The notes under the pieces: model-generated
Database searches by the model: none
What the model saw: only the letters and a program-made list of their open reading frames with translations
What the model was told of the DNA's origin: nothing
DNA from: Saprospiraceae bacterium
Lineage (GTDB): Bacteria > Bacteroidota > Bacteroidia > Chitinophagales > Saprospiraceae
DNA length: 64,000 nt
NCBI GenBank assembly: GCA_020627705.1
Contig: JAHDGJ010000007.1
Location: 116,459 to 180,458 of the forward strand
Reading direction: 5' to 3'
Program-made: the position numbers and the translations under genes
In this document: piece after piece, positions 61,527 to 64,000 of the stretch
Layout of the letters: each line of letters starts with the position of its first letter
Position numbering within the stretch: position 1 is the stretch's first letter

Positions 61527-64000
61527 TTAGATCTTGACCACACTAAAATTTTGAATTCTTCCATTCTCTTTTATGACCAACTGGTACAAGCCATTGACTA
61601 AATCCGAAACATCTATCGGTTCGTCTTTTTGAACCATCCCTCTCGTCATAATCCTTCCTAGATTATCATACACGGTATAATCTACTTGCTGCTCGATGCC
61701 ATTTATATAGATTTTATCTCGAGAAGGATTCGGATAAATCGTGACTTCATTTATTTTCATTCTTACGTTTCTTGTTTCACTATAGCTAAAAGAGCCATCC
61801 TCATCTATTAGTCGCAATCTGTAATAATTGTTACCAGCTGCGGGATTGGAATGCTCAAATTGGTATCTAATGTTTTGCTCGCTAAATCCGTTGGCATCAA
61901 CACTTCCTACGTCTTGGAAGTCAAAGGGATTACGGGAATGTTGTATTTCATAATGACTGCTGTTTATTTCTGAGCTGCTGATCCAATCGAATTGGACACG
62001 CTTGTTTTTGGCTTGCGCCGAAAAGGAAAGCAATTCGATGGGAACAGTACCGCTTAAAGGTGTGTCTTGCCCATTGGCAAAGAAAGTAGAAAAACTGTTG
62101 ACGTCGCCTTGCACAAATACATCACCCATACTTCCATAGCTTCCACTATTTGTTTGTGGGATAAATTCTCCTGGACCTGTAAATCCGCCTGTACAAGCAG
62201 TACCTGTTTTGGTAAAATCCACATCGGCAATGTCAAGGATCGAGGGATCCGCTAATTGCAAAGCTGTAAACTCATCCGCAGTATAATACATTCGCACAGA
62301 TACTGGTGTGGAAGGTTGTATGGATGGGATGATGCTCACATCCCTATTCATATAAGGAATGCCAGCCGTCCGATCCATGCTCGATTGAAATAATTGAAAT
62401 TGCGTACTGCCCAAATCATTGCCATTGGCATTGATGCTACATAAAATACTACCAGATCCATCCGTAACTGAAACCCACTCATTATTGTTTCCAGACGCAG
62501 TGGAAATATCAAAAGAAGAAACGGTTACACAAGCATCAACCATTCCATCAATAACGGGCATGGCGTCTTCGCATTGGAGTTGGACCTCGGTTAGGTTAGT
62601 ACAACCTGATGCGTTATTATTTATTTCTATTCTATCTGGTTCATACTGAACCCAATCGCAAAAGGTTGGAATGCCACAGACTGATAATGAAGTGTTGTTA
62701 ATTAAACTTACCTGTGTATGTGGTGGACCACTCCAGCTTGACCAATTTACATTTTCCAAATCTTCAATATTAGTAAGTAAAGGATTGTCCCAAACATACA
62801 TCCAGCTTATTTCTGTTATCCCGGATAGACCACTTATTTCATTCAAAGAATAATTTGCATTTATAAATACTCCTCCTTCTAGATTTTCTACTCCTCCGAA
62901 ATCATTCAAATTGCTTAAGCCCGTATCTACTAACTCCAAACTCATATCAGTCGTGTTTTGCTTACCTAAAGTCTTCAATTTTCCTAATCCATTAATTTGT
63001 TGCAAATTAATATTCGTGTGAAGCGAAACCTCATCACCTACCTCTACCAATTCTGTCAAACCATTTAGATCAATTAATGAAGAACAATTCTGTATGTGCA
63101 AGAATCCTTCGATCTCCACAATCGTATTCAAAGGACTCAAATCTGTAATTACACTACCACTCCCATCATCATCAATTGTTACGTCCCCGGCAATAATAGA
63201 ACACCCAATGAAATCATCGATCTCCTCCTGAGAGTTAAATATCAAATCGTCTGGGCAGATTCCCGTACATACGACCTCCAACTCAGCATTACTAACACAA
63301 CCTAAGGCATTGCCATTTAAAAAAATTCGATCCGGGGTATTCTCTGCCCAATCGCAAAAGGTTGGAATGCCACAGACTGATAATGAAGTGTTGTTAATTA
63401 AACTTACCTGTGTATGTGGTGGACCACTCCAGCTTGACCAATTTACATTTTCCAAATCTTCAATATTAGTAAGTAAAGGATTGTCCCAAACATACATCCA
63501 GCTTATTTCTGTTATCCCGGATAGACCACTTATTTCATTCAAAGAATAATTTGCATTTATAAATACTCCTCCTTCTAGATTTTCTACTCCTCCGAAATCA
63601 TTCAAATTGCTTAAGCCCGTATCTACTAACTCCAAACTCATATCAGTCGTGTTTTGCTTACCTAAAGTCTTCAATTTTCCTAATCCATTAATTTGTTGCA
63701 AATTAATATTCGTGTGAAGCGAAACCTCATCACCTACCTCTACCAATTCTGTCAAACCATTTAGATCAATTAATGAAGAACAATTCTGTATGTGCAAGAA
63801 TCCTTCGATCTCCACAATCGTATTCAAAGGACTCAAATCTGTAATTACACTACCACTCCCATCATCATCAATAATGACGTCCCCAGCAATAATAGAACAC
63901 CCAATAAAATTATCGATCTCTTCTTGAGAGTTAAACGTCAGATCGCCAGGACAGATTCCCGTACATAATATCTCTAGTTCGGACTCATCTGCACAGCCTA
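61527..64000 (-). CDS. T9SS cargo protein with tandem receptor-L-like repeats (5' end outside window)
   Basis: Open on the minus strand from the window edge, so the N-terminus is missing; an apparent start at TTG 63836 lies inside a repeat and is not the true start. Visible part: two copies of a 232-residue unit of receptor-L/leucine-rich type (LNGLTELVEVGDE, INGLGKLKTLG, ISGLSGITEI, NNTSLSVCGIPTFCDW), each opening with an acidic GDVTIDDDGSGSVITDLS strand; a beta-rich region (about 200 residues); then a fibronectin-like segment ending with a T9SS type A sorting domain (VTIYPNPSRDKIYING, VSDLVNGLYQLVIKENG). A surface-displayed adhesin or binding protein exported through SprA is inferred. Confidence 0.88.
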   Translation of the reverse strand, partial: GCADESELEILCTGICPGDLTFNSQEEIDNFIGCSIIAGDVIIDDDGSGSVITDLSPLNTIVEIEGFLHIQNCSSLIDLNGLTELVEVGDEVSLHTNINLQQINGLGKLKTLGKQNTTDMSLELVDTGLSNLNDFGGVENLEGGVFINANYSLNEISGLSGITEISWMYVWDNPLLTNIEDLENVNWSSWSGPPHTQVSLINNTSLSVCGIPTFCDWAENTPDRIFLNGNALGCVSNAELEVVCTGICPDDLIFNSQEEIDDFIGCSIIAGDVTIDDDGSGSVITDLSPLNTIVEIEGFLHIQNCSSLIDLNGLTELVEVGDEVSLHTNINLQQINGLGKLKTLGKQNTTDMSLELVDTGLSNLNDFGGVENLEGGVFINANYSLNEISGLSGITEISWMYVWDNPLLTNIEDLENVNWSSWSGPPHTQVSLINNTSLSVCGIPTFCDWVQYEPDRIEINNNASGCTNLTEVQLQCEDAMPVIDGMVDACVTVSSFDISTASGNNNEWVSVTDGSGSILCSINANGNDLGSTQFQLFQSSMDRTAGIPYMNRDVSIIPSIQPSTPVSVRMYYTADEFTALQLADPSILDIADVDFTKTGTACTGGFTGPGEFIPQTNSGSYGSMGDVFVQGDVNSFSTFFANGQDTPLSGTVPIELLSFSAQAKNKRVQFDWISSSEINSSHYEIQHSRNPFDFQDVGSVDANGFSEQNIRYQFEHSNPAAGNNYYRLRLIDEDGSFSYSETRNVRMKINEVTIYPNPSRDKIYINGIEQQVDYTVYDNLGRIMTRGMVQKDEPIDVSDLVNGLYQLVIKENGRIQNFSVVKI
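62651..63176. repeat. Copy 1 of a perfect 526-bp tandem duplication
   Basis: Bases 62651-63176 appear identical to 63347-63872 (offset 696 bp, 232 codons). Flanks differ by scattered changes, for example AENTPD against QYEPD at the protein level. Confidence 0.85.
63347..63872. repeat. Copy 2 of the perfect 526-bp tandem duplication
   Basis: Second copy of the repeat in the T9SS cargo gene. Bases just beyond 63872 diverge from copy 1 by mostly silent changes, so only the core has been homogenised. Confidence 0.85.

Noticed and set aside
63310..63836. Apparent start of the T9SS cargo gene at TTG 63836 and + strand frames in the repeats
   Set aside because: The frame stays open to the window edge with the same repeat pattern, so the start is not real; the + strand frames are identical antisense shadows of the duplicated DNA.
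62651..63872. Direct repeats as a CRISPR array or mobile element
   Set aside because: The units are 696 bp long, in frame and coding; there are no short repeat/spacer units, terminal inverted repeats or transposase.

Overview
The window comes from the chromosome of a Gram-negative, AT-rich member of the Bacteroidota. The evidence is SprA (the outer-membrane translocon of the type IX secretion system, T9SS), two proteins ending in T9SS type A sorting domains, a fused MurF-alanine racemase, PH-domain pairs, a DUF3667 protein, many short lipoproteins with Bacteroidota-type lipoboxes, and promoter elements of the TTTG-N18..21-TAnnTTTG type in place of sigma70 boxes and Shine-Dalgarno sequences. 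TTG and GTG starts are common. The gene set (CHAT-TPR protein, mevalonate kinase, receptor-L-like T9SS cargo) would fit Saprospiria, but that is a low-confidence guess. No rRNA, tRNA, CRISPR array, insertion sequence or prophage was seen, and no stretch over 300 bases lacks a gene.

Layout. 1-5.3 kb: a regulatory-looking island. A secreted T9SS protein and a membrane-anchored CHAT caspase-like TPR protein are divergent from an ECF sigma factor and a single-pass, anti-sigma-like TPR protein. 5.4-13.2 kb: lipoprotein, Aat and ClpS (both N-degron pathway), peroxiredoxin, EamA transporter, O-methyltransferase, lipoprotein, penicillin-binding protein 1A. 13.4-18.3 kb: membrane and PH-domain proteins, a DUF3667 protein, a lipoprotein and a TMEM175-type channel whose frame is broken at a perfect A AAA AAG heptamer. 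18.3-21.7 kb: a second ECF sigma factor with a membrane-anchored beta-barrel partner, preceded by a lipoprotein gene. 21.9-25.5 kb: Mfd plus an unlisted 51-residue membrane protein. 25.5-32 kb: mevalonate kinase, OmpA/PD40 envelope protein, 2-oxoacid dehydrogenase E2, CinA, BirA. 32-37.6 kb: RsfS, FtsH, an RprXY-like two-component system and a divergent PDZ protein. 37.7-46 kb: SprA and RuvA. 46-53.9 kb: PurD, MurF-Alr and a three-gene periplasmic PPIase/chaperone operon. 53.9-60.7 kb: carboxypeptidase-regulatory-like protein, Lon, ParE and two secreted proteins. 60.8-64 kb: CvpA and a repeat-bearing T9SS cargo protein that runs off the window edge.

How the parts fit: most genes are housekeeping. 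A clear theme is proteostasis and envelope biogenesis: Lon, FtsH, ClpS/Aat, three PpiC/SurA-type genes, SprA, an OmpA/PD40 protein and PBP1A. The most interesting candidate for an undescribed system is the CHAT protease / ECF sigma / membrane TPR module at 0.1-5.3 kb. Its parts resemble, by analogy only, the CHAT protease - sigma inhibitor - sigma factor chain of type III-E CRISPR (craspase), but with no CRISPR and apparently in the envelope. Second-tier observations are the slippery-site break in TMEM175, the interlocked promoters and small protein upstream of mfd, a terminator-like hairpin abutting the second sigma gene, and a perfect 526-bp tandem duplication in the last gene.
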